Below are positions 1 to 8,096 of a DNA stretch of 34,175 bases, piece after piece. Origin of the DNA: Lachnoclostridium sp. UBA1434 (GTDB lineage: Bacteria > Bacillota > Clostridia > Lachnospirales > Lachnospiraceae); contig DCTS01000110.1 in NCBI GenBank assembly GCA_002329645.1, positions 21,144 through 55,318 on the forward strand, given 5' to 3'. Within the stretch, counting starts at the first letter, position 1. Each line of letters starts with the position of its first letter. The notes under the pieces were generated by a model. It did no database searches. It was not told where the DNA came from and saw nothing but the letters and a program-made list of their open reading frames with translations. Made by a program: the position numbers and the translations under genes.

Positions 1-532
1 CAGGGTTGGATTCTCCGGTAAGGGAAGCCTCCTCAACCTTCAGGTTTACAGCCGTAATAAGACGGGCATCCGCCGGCACATAACAGCCCGTTTCAAGCAG
101 TATTATATCTCCGGGGACCAGCTCTGCAGCGTCTATCTCGCAGTATTTGCCGTCCCTTAATACATGTGCCGCAGGCGCTGCCAGCTTTTTCAATGCTTCA
201 AGGGCTTTTTCAGCCCTTGTTTCCTGAAGAACTCCCAGAGCCGCATTCACAATTATAATAAGAAGAATTATAGCCGGATCCGTAAAGTCAGGCTTTCCGT
301 CAATATAAGATATTACAAAAGATACGACGGCTGCAATGAGTAATATAATAATCATAAAATCTGCAAATTGACTAAAGAATTTGGCAAGCAGGCTTTTACC
401 CTTTGCCGCTTCAAGAACATTTTTTCCGTACCGCTTCTGTCTTGTCAGAACATCCCTGGCCGATAAACCGCATCCTGCGTTTACTCCCAGTTCCTTTAAG
501 GTATCATCTATTGACATACTGTGCCATTGCAT
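1..532 (-). CDS. Cation-transporting P-type ATPase, N-terminal part (cut by window edge)
   Basis: Only the first 177 codons lie in the window; the gene continues beyond position 1. The reverse-strand translation begins MQWHSMSIDDTLKEL and shows the cation-ATPase N-terminal domain (roughly residues 1-55), two hydrophobic segments (about 55-75 and 80-100), then the start of the actuator domain with VPGD and, at the window edge, the TGES motif that drives dephosphorylation in P-type ATPases. The order fits the Ca2+/cation (P2A-like) group; the ion cannot be told because the membrane ligands and DKTGT site are missing. The start at 532 is chosen because AAGGAG lies 6 nt upstream. It is divergent from the MATE gene. 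A perfect 16-bp palindrome (557-572) lies just upstream and contains a TATAAT on this strand. Confidence 0.9.
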   Translation of the reverse strand, partial: MQWHSMSIDDTLKELGVNAGCGLSARDVLTRQKRYGKNVLEAAKGKSLLAKFFSQFADFMIIILLIAAVVSFVISYIDGKPDFTDPAIILLIIIVNAALGVLQETRAEKALEALKKLAAPAAHVLRDGKYCEIDAAELVPGDIILLETGCYVPADARLITAVNLKVEEASLTGESNP

Positions 533-556
533 AAGCTGCTCCTTGATGGTCAATCT

Positions 557-572
557 TCATATAATTATATGA
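557..572. promoter_or_regulatory. Perfect 16-bp palindrome upstream of the ATPase gene
   Basis: TCATATAATTATATGA reads the same on both strands and holds a TATAAT on each. It lies 25 bp upstream of the ATPase start, so it may be a -10 region and/or operator. No good -35 is visible on the minus strand, so this is tentative. Confidence 0.3.
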
Positions 573-600
573 GGACGGCTTTGGAATATAACATAATGCA

Positions 601-628
601 TTGACTTTAAGATAAATCTCTGTATAAT
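601..628 (+). promoter_or_regulatory. Putative sigma-A promoter of the MATE gene
   Basis: TTGACT (601-606), a 16-bp spacer and TATAAT (623-628). Transcription from about 635 would give a leader of about 277 nt that contains the whole tandem-repeat array. Confidence 0.6.
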
Positions 629-660
629 ATGCAATCGTATAATAATTATTTAACCCTGCT

Positions 661-911
661 ATAGGAGTATAAATATGAGGAGAAATAATGTAAGAGTATT
701 AATATGAGGAGATGTAAAATAAGGGTATAAGTATGAGAAAAAATAATGTACTGTTGCAATATGAGGATCAATAATGTACGGTATAATATGAGGAAAAATA
801 ACGTACTGCTGCAATATGAGTATCAATAATGTAAGTATAATATAAGGGGAAATAATGTACTGATACAATATGAGGAACAATAATATACGGGCATAAATAT
901 AAGGAGCATAC
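661..911 (+). repeat. Degenerate 26-29 bp tandem repeat with RBS/start-like units in the MATE leader
   Basis: Units begin at 673, 702, 731, 759, 786, 814, 840, 868 and 897, a period of 26-29 bp, with a partial unit at 661. The unit core is ATATGAGGA, two bases, then AATAATGTA. Units alternate in their tails (CTGnTGCA or similar, versus CGGTATA or similar), giving a higher-order repeat of about 54 bp. The last unit, ATATAAGGAGCATAC, is the actual SD of the gene starting at 912. Short reading frames occur inside: 675-707 (SD TAGGAG 7 nt upstream), 733-774 (AAGGG upstream) and 788-829; the last two encode nearly identical 13-residue peptides starting MRKNNVLLQYE. AUG-stop pairs (ATGTAA) occur at 688, 712 and 829. 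Confidence 0.85.
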
Positions 912-2282
912 ATGGAAAACGACTTAACAAGGGACATGACAAAAAAAGCCCCGATGGGCTTAATACTTAAATTCACGGTTCCGATGCTGATCGGCAACCT
1001 GTTTCAACAGTTTTACAACATGGTGGATTCCGCTGTTGTCGGAAGGTTTGTAAGCAAGGAGGCTCTTGCTGCCGTCGGTGCAACGGGGTCCCTTACATTC
1101 CTGTTACTTGGCCTGACCTTCGGATTTTCAGCAGGGGTGTCCATAGTCATATCACAATATTTCGGCGCAAAGGATTATGACAATGTAAGAAAAAGCTTTG
1201 CCACTTCGGCTTTCATAATTGCAGGGGCTTCGGTTATCCTGGGAACGGTGGGCTTTTTCGCTGCCCGCTGGTTATTGGAGCTTACAAACACTCCGGACAG
1301 TATAATAAACCAGTCTGAAATATACATGAAGATTATTTTTGCGGGAATGCTTGGGACCGGTATGTATAACGGTATGTCTGCAGTACTGCGGGCATTGGGT
1401 AATTCCCTGACACCGCTGATATTTCTCATCATTGCAAGTATATTAAATGTGATTCTGGATCTGGTATTTGTCATATTTTTTGACATGGGGGTTCCGGGAG
1501 TTGCGTTAGCAACAATAATCTCACAGGTATTATCCGGTGTGGGATGCATCATATATGCCATGGCCAAGGTAAAGGTACTCAGGATTCCACTAAAGGATTT
1601 TAGGCCGGACAGGGAAATATTTAGAAAATGTATACGCCTGGGAGTTCCGGTTGCTCTGCAGAATTCCTTTATATCCATATCGATGATGGCAATGCAGGGT
1701 GTAATCAACAGCTTCAATGAAACGGTAATAGCGGCGGTTACGATAACACACCGGCTTGAGCAGCTTGTACTCCAGCCGGGCATGTCACTGGGCGTGGCGG
1801 TTGCATCCTTTACAGGGCAAAACATAGGAGCAGGACTGCATGACAGGGTTAAGAAGGGGTTGAAATCAGCCTTTCTTCTTATACTTGCATTCAGTTTGAT
1901 AATGCTTCCCGTCATGTATTTCGGCGGGCAATATTTTATGCGACTGTTTACCAAGGCCGAGGATTTTGATGTTGTAAGGCATGGCACGCAGGGTATTCGC
2001 ATTACCAGCTTATTTTATCTGCCTGTCGGTTTTATATTTGTAACCAGGAATTTCTTAAGCGGAGCCGGGGATATTCATTTTCCCATGGTAATGGGATTTT
2101 TAGAGGTTCTGGGCAGGGTGATATTTTCCAATGTGATTGCCGGATACATAGGCTTTAAGGGAATATACTGGGCAACAGCATTAACCTGGGTTCTTACAGG
2201 ACTGATTGGAGTTATCAGGGTGCTTTCAGGACGGTGGAAGAACAAGGCGATTGTTAATGCGGGAAATATTAATCTTAAGTAA
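912..2282 (+). CDS. MATE family multidrug/cation antiporter
   Basis: The 456-residue product is an integral membrane exporter of the MATE family (NorM/DinF-like), expected to expel cationic compounds in exchange for Na+ or H+. About twelve hydrophobic segments form two homologous halves; the N-terminal half has the typical stretch PMLIGNLFQQFYNMVDSAVV, and length matches the family (about 450). The ATG at 912 is preceded by AAGGAG with 5 nt spacing, which is itself the last unit of the upstream repeat array. Substrate cannot be deduced. The gene appears monocistronic, converging with the DedA gene after 27 bp. The long repeat leader with short frames suggests post-transcriptional control (inference). 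Confidence 0.93.
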   Translation: MENDLTRDMTKKAPMGLILKFTVPMLIGNLFQQFYNMVDSAVVGRFVSKEALAAVGATGSLTFLLLGLTFGFSAGVSIVISQYFGAKDYDNVRKSFATSAFIIAGASVILGTVGFFAARWLLELTNTPDSIINQSEIYMKIIFAGMLGTGMYNGMSAVLRALGNSLTPLIFLIIASILNVILDLVFVIFFDMGVPGVALATIISQVLSGVGCIIYAMAKVKVLRIPLKDFRPDREIFRKCIRLGVPVALQNSFISISMMAMQGVINSFNETVIAAVTITHRLEQLVLQPGMSLGVAVASFTGQNIGAGLHDRVKKGLKSAFLLILAFSLIMLPVMYFGGQYFMRLFTKAEDFDVVRHGTQGIRITSLFYLPVGFIFVTRNFLSGAGDIHFPMVMGFLEVLGRVIFSNVIAGYIGFKGIYWATALTWVLTGLIGVIRVLSGRWKNKAIVNAGNINLK

Positions 2283-2309
2283 TAACCTGCAAGATTTATT
2301 GCATTCATT

Positions 2310-2948
2310 TTATCCGGCCGGCTTATCTTTATTCAGGCAGAGGGGTCTTATTCTTTTTCGTAAACAGCGCTTTCTTATAAGGCTTGCAGTCAGGAAGGCT
2401 GCTGCAATAATAAATACGGGTATGAGGTTATATTTATATCTTTGATAAATTATTGCAGCCCTGTCGTAATTATCCCTGAGAGTATATCCAAGGCCGATAA
2501 GAATAGTATTCCAGACGGTTATCCCAAGAAATGTTGCCGGAAAATAGGACGCAGGATTAAGCCTGGCCGAACCTGCTACAAGGGAGATGTATGTCCTGAC
2601 CAGGGGAATTACCCTGCCTATACAGACTGCAGGTGCCCCGTTTTTTTCGAATTTCTCATATGAAGCATTAATTGCCTTCTCTGTTTTCGGATATTTTCGT
2701 TTAATTGTACTAATTAATGCGCTTCCGCCAAACCACCCTATGAGGTAGCATATCCCTGTCCCTATGAGTCCGGCTATAACACTGAGTATGAGGATGACCG
2801 GGAAGGGAGTTTTATTTGCGCATGCCACCGCACCGGAAAAGGGCAGCACTATCTCGCTGGATACCGGAAAGCATGCATATTCCAGCAATATAATGACAAA
2901 CATAGCCGCAAGGCCGTATTCAAATATAAGGTCCTTGATAAATTCCAT
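2310..2948 (-). CDS. DedA family membrane protein
   Basis: A 212-residue polytopic protein of the DedA/VTT (SNARE-associated) family, implicated in lipid carrier or phospholipid scrambling and envelope homeostasis. Visible hallmarks are the early FPVSSEIVLPFSG segment (residues about 27-39, with the conserved acidic residue) and the GRVIPLVRTYISLVAGSARL segment (about 113-132), which has the family's R-x3-P-x2-R-x6-AG pattern. Four or five hydrophobic segments and a strongly basic C-terminus follow. The start at 2948 has AAGGAGG 6 nt upstream. It is divergent from pgsA, another membrane-lipid gene, across about 160 bp. The molecular substrate is unknown. Confidence 0.9.
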   Translation of the reverse strand: MEFIKDLIFEYGLAAMFVIILLEYACFPVSSEIVLPFSGAVACANKTPFPVILILSVIAGLIGTGICYLIGWFGGSALISTIKRKYPKTEKAINASYEKFEKNGAPAVCIGRVIPLVRTYISLVAGSARLNPASYFPATFLGITVWNTILIGLGYTLRDNYDRAAIIYQRYKYNLIPVFIIAAAFLTASLIRKRCLRKRIRPLCLNKDKPAG

Positions 2949-3106
2949 CTGCGCCTCCTTAATGGCAAGGGCTTATTTAACATTATATTTTTGCAGGTTT
3001 ATTATTATGTGGAACAAATTAATTTAGAAATTTCTTTTATAAATATGTTTATTGTGTTAAAATATACAAGGACAACATCGACTGAGTATTCAGGAGGTAT
3101 TTTTCT

Positions 3107-3715
3107 ATGAAGGTACTGGCTAAGTTCAGCAAGAAGGATCTATGGACTATTCCGAATATTTTATGCTATATCCGGTTTTTGCTGATTCCGTTGTTTGTCG
3201 TGCTGTATATTAAAGCGGAGGAGCCTAAGGAATACTGGCAGGCTGCAGCTGTTGTGCTAATCTCCGGAATAACTGATTTCTTAGACGGATTTATTGCACG
3301 GAGCTTCAATATGATTACTGATTTCGGGAAGCTGATAGATCCGATGGCTGACAAGCTGACTCAGGCAGCGCTTATTTTCGTGCTTGTTGTAAAGATAAAG
3401 TATATGTTTATATTATTGATCCTTTTTGTTGTAACCCAGCTTTTTATGCTTGGAGCAGGAATAGCAATGCTTCAGAAGGATAAGAGGTTAAACGGAGCAA
3501 AATGGTTCGGTAAGGTATCAACCACCGTATTTTACGGAGTAATGCTTGTGCTTATTTCAATGCCTAAGCTTAACGAAAGCATTGCCAATATTCTTATGCT
3601 TTTATGCGGTATGTTTCTTTTATTATCCTTCTCACTGTATGTCAGGGAATACGTTAAGCTGTACAGGGAGGCAAAGGCCCAGGAGAATAATGCAAAGCTT
3701 GCGGATGGAGAGTAA
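3107..3715 (+). CDS. pgsA: CDP-diacylglycerol-glycerol-3-phosphate 3-phosphatidyltransferase
   Basis: Makes phosphatidylglycerol phosphate from CDP-diacylglycerol and glycerol 3-phosphate, the committed step to PG and cardiolipin, in the membrane. The 202-residue product carries the complete CDP-alcohol phosphotransferase signature: DFLDGFIAR followed by GKLIDPMAD (residues about 58-83), i.e. D-x2-DG-x2-AR ... G-x3-D-x3-D with all three metal-binding aspartates. Several further hydrophobic helices follow. SD AGGAGG lies 8 nt before the ATG. malQ starts 3 bp after its stop, so they are probably co-transcribed, an unusual pairing of lipid and glycogen/maltodextrin genes. A related CDP-alcohol transferase (e.g. 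cardiolipin synthase type) is a less likely alternative. Confidence 0.88.
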   Translation: MKVLAKFSKKDLWTIPNILCYIRFLLIPLFVVLYIKAEEPKEYWQAAAVVLISGITDFLDGFIARSFNMITDFGKLIDPMADKLTQAALIFVLVVKIKYMFILLILFVVTQLFMLGAGIAMLQKDKRLNGAKWFGKVSTTVFYGVMLVLISMPKLNESIANILMLLCGMFLLLSFSLYVREYVKLYREAKAQENNAKLADGE

Positions 3716-3718
3716 GAT

Positions 3719-5230
3719 ATGATTATGAAGCAGGAGCACAAGCTTATAAGAGGAGCCGGAGTACTGCTTCCGGTTTCGGCGCTTCCCTCTCCATACGGTA
3801 TCGGAACGCTGGGCAGGGAAGCCTTAGACTTTGTTGATTTTCTTAAGGAAGCAGGCTTTAGCTACTGGCAGGTGCTGCCCGTAGGACAATCCGGTTATGG
3901 AGACAGCCCCTACCAGTCCTTTTCGGCTTTTGCGGGCAATCCGTATTATATTGATCTTGATGTTCTGGCAGAAGAGGGTCTGCTTAATAAAGAAGAAATA
4001 GATGGACGGCGCTGGTTTGAGAGAGAGGACGAGGTAGATTATAAAAAAATTTATGACCAGCGTTTTTTGGCGCTTAAAAAGGCTTTTTCAAGAAGCAGGC
4101 ATGATGATTTGCCTGCTTATTTAAACTTTTGCAGGGAGCATTCTTATTGGCTTGAGGATTACAGCCTCTTCATGGCAGTTAAGGAACATTTCCGGGGCAG
4201 GGAGTGGCTTGAGTGGGATGAGGATATAAGATTAAGAAAGCCCAATGCTCTTGAAAAGTATAGCAGCCTTTTTAGAACCGAGATGGATTTCTGGAAGTTT
4301 TGCCAGTTTAAATTTTATATGCAATGGCAGAGCCTGAAAAAATATGCTAATGAAAAGGGAATACTTATAATCGGAGACATCCCTCTTTATGTATCCTGTG
4401 ACAGCTGTGACGTATGGGTTCACGACAGATTATTTGAGCTGGATGACAGTAAGAAGCCTGTCAATGTGGCCGGAGTTCCGCCCGATGCTTTTTCAGATCT
4501 GGGGCAGAGGTGGGGTAATCCGCTCTATAACTGGGAAAGGATGGAGCAGGAGGATTTTGCCTGGTGGAGGGAGAGGATGCGAATATCGGCCTCCCTGTAT
4601 GACTGTATCAGAATCGACCATTTCATCGGAGTTGTTAATTATTATTCAATACCATACGAATGTCAAACCGCCATGGAGGGAAAGTGGGTTAAGGGGCCGG
4701 GCAGCAAGCTGACCAATGCCATTCTGGAATCCATAGGCGATGCGAGGATTATTGCCGAGGACTTGGGTGTTATTACGCCTGAGATCAGAGAGCTTATGAG
4801 GGAAGCAGGTTTTACCGGTATGAAGGTTATAGAATTTGCCCTTGAAGGCCCTCCGGATAATGAATACCTGCCCCATAACTATAAGGAAACCAATATAGTG
4901 GTTTATACGGGAACCCACGATAACGACACCCTGGCAGGCGCTTTGGAGGGGATGGAGGATGAGAGGCTAGGGTTTGCATACAGCTATTTCGGAGCAGGTA
5001 ACCGCAAGGATCTGGCCGAAGCAATAATCAGGGCATTATATTCATGCACAGCAGATGTGGTTATTTTTCAAATGCAGGATCTTCTGGGGCTTGGCAGCAG
5101 CGCACGCACTAATACGCCTTCCACCATCGGAGGCAACTGGAGGTGGAGGCTTATAAGAAAGCAGTATGAAGAATGCGACAAGAATAAGCTTCTTAACTAT
5201 TCCTATATTTATAACAGAGTTTATAAGTAG
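3719..5230 (+). CDS. malQ: 4-alpha-glucanotransferase (amylomaltase, GH77)
   Basis: Transfers alpha-1,4-glucan segments between maltodextrins in the cytoplasm, producing longer chains for phosphorolysis. The 503-residue length is normal for GH77. Sequence hallmarks: N-terminal GVLLPVSALPSPYGIG, the substrate-binding SPYQSFSAFAGNPYYI, the nucleophile Asp in RIDHFIG (about residue 300), the acid/base Glu in IAEDLGVITPEI (about 345) and the third carboxylate in GTHDNDTLAG (about 400). The ATG at 3719 has GGAGAG upstream; an in-frame ATG 6 nt later is possible. glgP follows after 30 bp with its own SD, so the two form a maltodextrin/glycogen breakdown unit. Confidence 0.95.
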   Translation: MIMKQEHKLIRGAGVLLPVSALPSPYGIGTLGREALDFVDFLKEAGFSYWQVLPVGQSGYGDSPYQSFSAFAGNPYYIDLDVLAEEGLLNKEEIDGRRWFEREDEVDYKKIYDQRFLALKKAFSRSRHDDLPAYLNFCREHSYWLEDYSLFMAVKEHFRGREWLEWDEDIRLRKPNALEKYSSLFRTEMDFWKFCQFKFYMQWQSLKKYANEKGILIIGDIPLYVSCDSCDVWVHDRLFELDDSKKPVNVAGVPPDAFSDLGQRWGNPLYNWERMEQEDFAWWRERMRISASLYDCIRIDHFIGVVNYYSIPYECQTAMEGKWVKGPGSKLTNAILESIGDARIIAEDLGVITPEIRELMREAGFTGMKVIEFALEGPPDNEYLPHNYKETNIVVYTGTHDNDTLAGALEGMEDERLGFAYSYFGAGNRKDLAEAIIRALYSCTADVVIFQMQDLLGLGSSARTNTPSTIGGNWRWRLIRKQYEECDKNKLLNYSYIYNRVYK

Positions 5231-5260
5231 AATTAAGGCTTGAAAAAGCCGGGAGGTTAA

Positions 5261-7597
5261 ATGAACAACAAATTTAAGGAGAACATAGAGACAATCTTAT
5301 ATATTGATTATGGAAAAGCCATAAGGGATGCGGACACGATTTCCCTTTATAATGCGGTGTCCAAAGCTGCCATGCTTGAGCTCAGGGAACAGTGGAATCA
5401 AAAATCGGAATCTAAGAAGGCATGTTATCTCTCGGCGGAATTTCTGGTGGGGCGTCTGGTATATGCAAATTTATACAATATGGGCCTGATGGAACAGCTT
5501 AAGGAAATGATGGAGGAAAACGGCAGAGACACCGGTATATTTGAAGATATTGAGGATGCGGCACTCGGTAACGGAGGCCTCGGACGTCTTGCAGCATGCT
5601 TTTTGGATTCGGCGGCAAGCCTTGGATTAAGTATGGACGGATACGGCTTGCGGTATAAATACGGCTTGTTCAAGCAGCAGATAGAAGACGGCTTTCAAAA
5701 GGAACTGCCGGATAACTGGCAAAGCTATGGTGATCCCTGGTCTGTCAGAAGAGAGGATGAAAAGCTTACCGTATGCTTTGGCGACCAGACGGTCTATGCT
5801 GTTCCCTACGACACGCCGGTAATAGGTTATGGCAGGAGCGCTGTAAATACCCTGAGGCTTTGGCAGGCTGAGCCTGCAAAAGTCTTTGATTTTGAGCTGT
5901 TTAACGAGCAAAAATATGATCTGGCAGTGATTGAAAGGGACAATGCAGAAGCAATAACCAGCCTGCTTTATCCGAACGACAGCACGGATGAAGGAAAGAA
6001 GCTGAGGCTTAAGCAGGAATACTTCTTCACTTCGGCAACAATGCAGGATTTAGTCAGGCAGTATAAGAAAAAGCATGGAGATGATTTCAGGCATTTTTCC
6101 TCGGAATATGCAATACAGCTTAACGATACCCATCCGGTTGCGGCAATACCGGAGCTTATAAGGCTCTTAACGGAGAACGGAACAGGCTTTGAACAGGCTT
6201 TAAGGATTGCCGGAGAAGCCTTTGCCTTTACAAACCATACCATAATGGCCGAGGCAATGGAGAAGTGGAGTGTCCCCTTGTTTAAGGAAGTTCTGCCCCA
6301 TGTCTATGAGTATGTGGCAATGATAGATAACGCTCTGAAGGGGGAGCTTGTATTAAAGGGTATTACCGGCACAGAGCAGGAAAGGTATCTGATAATTAGT
6401 GACAATACCATACACATGGCAAGGCTTGCGGTGTTTGTGTGCCATTCAACCAACGGTGTTGCAGGGCTCCACACCGAAATACTTAAGAAGGATGTATTGA
6501 AGGAGTGGTACGGACTATATCCGGAGCGCTTCAATAACAAGACCAACGGCATTACCCAGCGCAGGTGGCTTGCCCTTGCCAATATGGAATTATCCGAATT
6601 TATTACCGGCTATATAGGGAAGTCGTGGATTACACAGCCCGAAAGACTGAAGGAGCTTGAGCCCCTTGCGGATGACAGGGGGGCTGTGAAGGAGTTCTGT
6701 GACATAAAGCAAATCAAGAAAAAACAGCTTGCAGAGTATATTTTAAAGAAGGAAAATGTAAGGCTTGATCCGGGGTTCATATTCGACATACAGATAAAAA
6801 GGCTGCATGAATATAAGAGACAGCTGCTTAACGCATTCTCAATTCTGGATATATACTTCGGCCTTAAGGACGGCAGAATAGCTGATTTTTATCCGACTGC
6901 CTTTATCTTCGGAGGAAAAGCCGCTCCGGGATATTACAGAGCTAAGGCTATTATAAAGCTAATTAGTGAGATCGCCGGGATGATAAATAACGATCCCGAG
7001 GTTTCGGATAGACTGCGTGTGGTATTTGTATCCAATTACAATGTATCCTATGCAGAAAAGCTCATCCCTGCCGCAGACATATCGGAGCAGATATCAACCG
7101 CAGGAACGGAGGCCTCAGGCACCGGGAATATGAAGTTTATGCTGAACGGAGCGGTGACCTTAGGCACCTATGACGGGGCCAATATTGAGATAGCAGAGCA
7201 TGCCGGTGAAGAGAACAATTATATATTCGGCGCAAGGGTCCGGGAGCTTGAAAGGCTTAAAGACAGCTATAATCCCGTAAAGCTTTATGAAGAAACGCCA
7301 GGAATTAAGAGGGTTCTGGATGCACTTACAGACGGAACGCTTAGCGATAACGGTACAGGGATGTTTGGCGAGCTTTATAATTCGATACTGAAGGGTGCAA
7401 GCTGGCATAAACCGGATCATTATTATCTGCTGCTTGATTTCCTGCCATATGTCAAGACAAAGCTTAGGGCTAATAGGGATTATAGTGACAGGTATCTGTT
7501 CGGACGAAAAGGCTTAATTAATACAGCTAACGCAGGCAGCTTTTCAAGCGATATAACCATAAGTCGTTATGCTGAGGATATATGGGGACTGCAGTAA
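5261..7597 (+). CDS. glgP: Glycogen/maltodextrin phosphorylase (GT35)
   Basis: Phosphorolyses alpha-1,4-glucans to glucose 1-phosphate using pyridoxal phosphate. The 778-residue protein is slightly shorter than E. coli MalP/GlgP (about 800), with the shortening in the N-terminal half. Family landmarks: YLSAEFLVGR, EDAALGNGGLGRLAACFLDS, AIQLNDTHPVAAIPEL, the RRWL region, RLHEYKRQLLN, and the PLP site EASGTGNMKFMLNG with its Schiff-base lysine (about residue 623). SD GGGAGG lies 4 nt before the ATG. It is the last gene of the pgsA-malQ-glgP run and is followed by structured DNA and a bidirectional terminator. Confidence 0.95.
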   Translation: MNNKFKENIETILYIDYGKAIRDADTISLYNAVSKAAMLELREQWNQKSESKKACYLSAEFLVGRLVYANLYNMGLMEQLKEMMEENGRDTGIFEDIEDAALGNGGLGRLAACFLDSAASLGLSMDGYGLRYKYGLFKQQIEDGFQKELPDNWQSYGDPWSVRREDEKLTVCFGDQTVYAVPYDTPVIGYGRSAVNTLRLWQAEPAKVFDFELFNEQKYDLAVIERDNAEAITSLLYPNDSTDEGKKLRLKQEYFFTSATMQDLVRQYKKKHGDDFRHFSSEYAIQLNDTHPVAAIPELIRLLTENGTGFEQALRIAGEAFAFTNHTIMAEAMEKWSVPLFKEVLPHVYEYVAMIDNALKGELVLKGITGTEQERYLIISDNTIHMARLAVFVCHSTNGVAGLHTEILKKDVLKEWYGLYPERFNNKTNGITQRRWLALANMELSEFITGYIGKSWITQPERLKELEPLADDRGAVKEFCDIKQIKKKQLAEYILKKENVRLDPGFIFDIQIKRLHEYKRQLLNAFSILDIYFGLKDGRIADFYPTAFIFGGKAAPGYYRAKAIIKLISEIAGMINNDPEVSDRLRVVFVSNYNVSYAEKLIPAADISEQISTAGTEASGTGNMKFMLNGAVTLGTYDGANIEIAEHAGEENNYIFGARVRELERLKDSYNPVKLYEETPGIKRVLDALTDGTLSDNGTGMFGELYNSILKGASWHKPDHYYLLLDFLPYVKTKLRANRDYSDRYLFGRKGLINTANAGSFSSDITISRYAEDIWGLQ

Positions 7598-7663
7598 AAA
7601 AGATATAACCTCTTAATATGACTATACCTTTTTGAGATGAAATATAATGCTTGCAGCATATTA

Positions 7664-7727
7664 TCAGGGACATCCCTGACAGCCTGGGATCGGCTTATCA
7701 GCCGTATATCAGTATATAAGCAGGCTG
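7664..7727 (+). other. Structured region downstream of glgP (nested inverted repeats)
   Basis: Three inverted repeats: TCAGGGA-CA-TCCCTGA (7664-7679), then CAGCCTG (7680-7686) paired with CAGGCTG (7721-7727) enclosing the small hairpin CGGCT-tatc-AGCCG (7691-7704). No U-run follows, so it is not a simple terminator. It may stabilise the glgP 3' end or belong to a small RNA; I do not recognise a known RNA family. Confidence 0.35.
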
Positions 7728-7773
7728 ATTAGCTAATATATCGATTAAATCAATTGTTAAGTATACCTATATA

Positions 7774-7798
7774 AAAGTGCGCCCGAGGGACGCACTTT
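7774..7798. terminator. Bidirectional rho-independent terminator (glgP / unknown gene pair)
   Basis: AAAGTGCG (7774-7781) pairs with CGCACTTT (7791-7798), with CCC/GGG able to extend into the loop. A-rich and T-rich flanks on the two sides suit both converging transcripts, glgP from the left and the 92-residue gene from the right. Confidence 0.75.
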
Positions 7799-7804
7799 AA
7801 TAAT

Positions 7805-8083
7805 TTAACCTTTATTTCTGGGCATCATCTTTCTCAGCATTTCAAACTGCATTTTTTCCTTGGGCGACAGGTTCTTTGTGAGTATTTCAATCATAATGTC
7901 ACTTTCGTCCTTTGTGAATGTAAGATTATCCTCCTTCAGTCTCTTGTTAGTAGATACTATCAGCGGTATCAGTTTATCCATTGACTTTCCTTCTGCTTCC
8001 TTAACCAGATCAAGCAGTATGGCAAGCTTTCTGGGATCTATGTTCCGGATCTTCGGATTATTGGTCCAGGAGGTATCGGCCAT
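7805..8083 (-). CDS. Conserved-looking hypothetical protein (92 aa)
   Basis: I do not recognise the family. The product is a small, charged, all-helical-looking protein beginning MADTSWTNNPKIRNIDP, without signal peptide or membrane segment. The C-terminal part, LSPKEKMQFEMLRKMMP, resembles the C-terminal part of its upstream neighbour (IPPEQMETFKNLSMLFQ), suggesting a shared short helical module. The start at 8083 is preferred because GGGAGTG lies 5 nt upstream; a longer frame from 8122 would overlap the upstream gene and lacks an SD. It follows that gene by 13 bp, so they are co-transcribed and probably functionally linked. The gene ends right at the terminator. Confidence 0.75.
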   Translation of the reverse strand: MADTSWTNNPKIRNIDPRKLAILLDLVKEAEGKSMDKLIPLIVSTNKRLKEDNLTFTKDESDIMIEILTKNLSPKEKMQFEMLRKMMPRNKG

Positions 8084-8096
8084 TCTTTCACTCCCA

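Noticed and set aside
659..997. 112-residue minus-strand ORF rich in Ile/Leu/Tyr/Pro before the MATE gene
   Set aside because: It is the antisense reading of the tandem-repeat array and the start of the MATE gene; no SD and the repeated composition comes from the DNA repeat.
1175..2002. 275-residue minus-strand ORF inside the MATE gene
   Set aside because: Antisense shadow of a clear transporter gene; no family features or SD.
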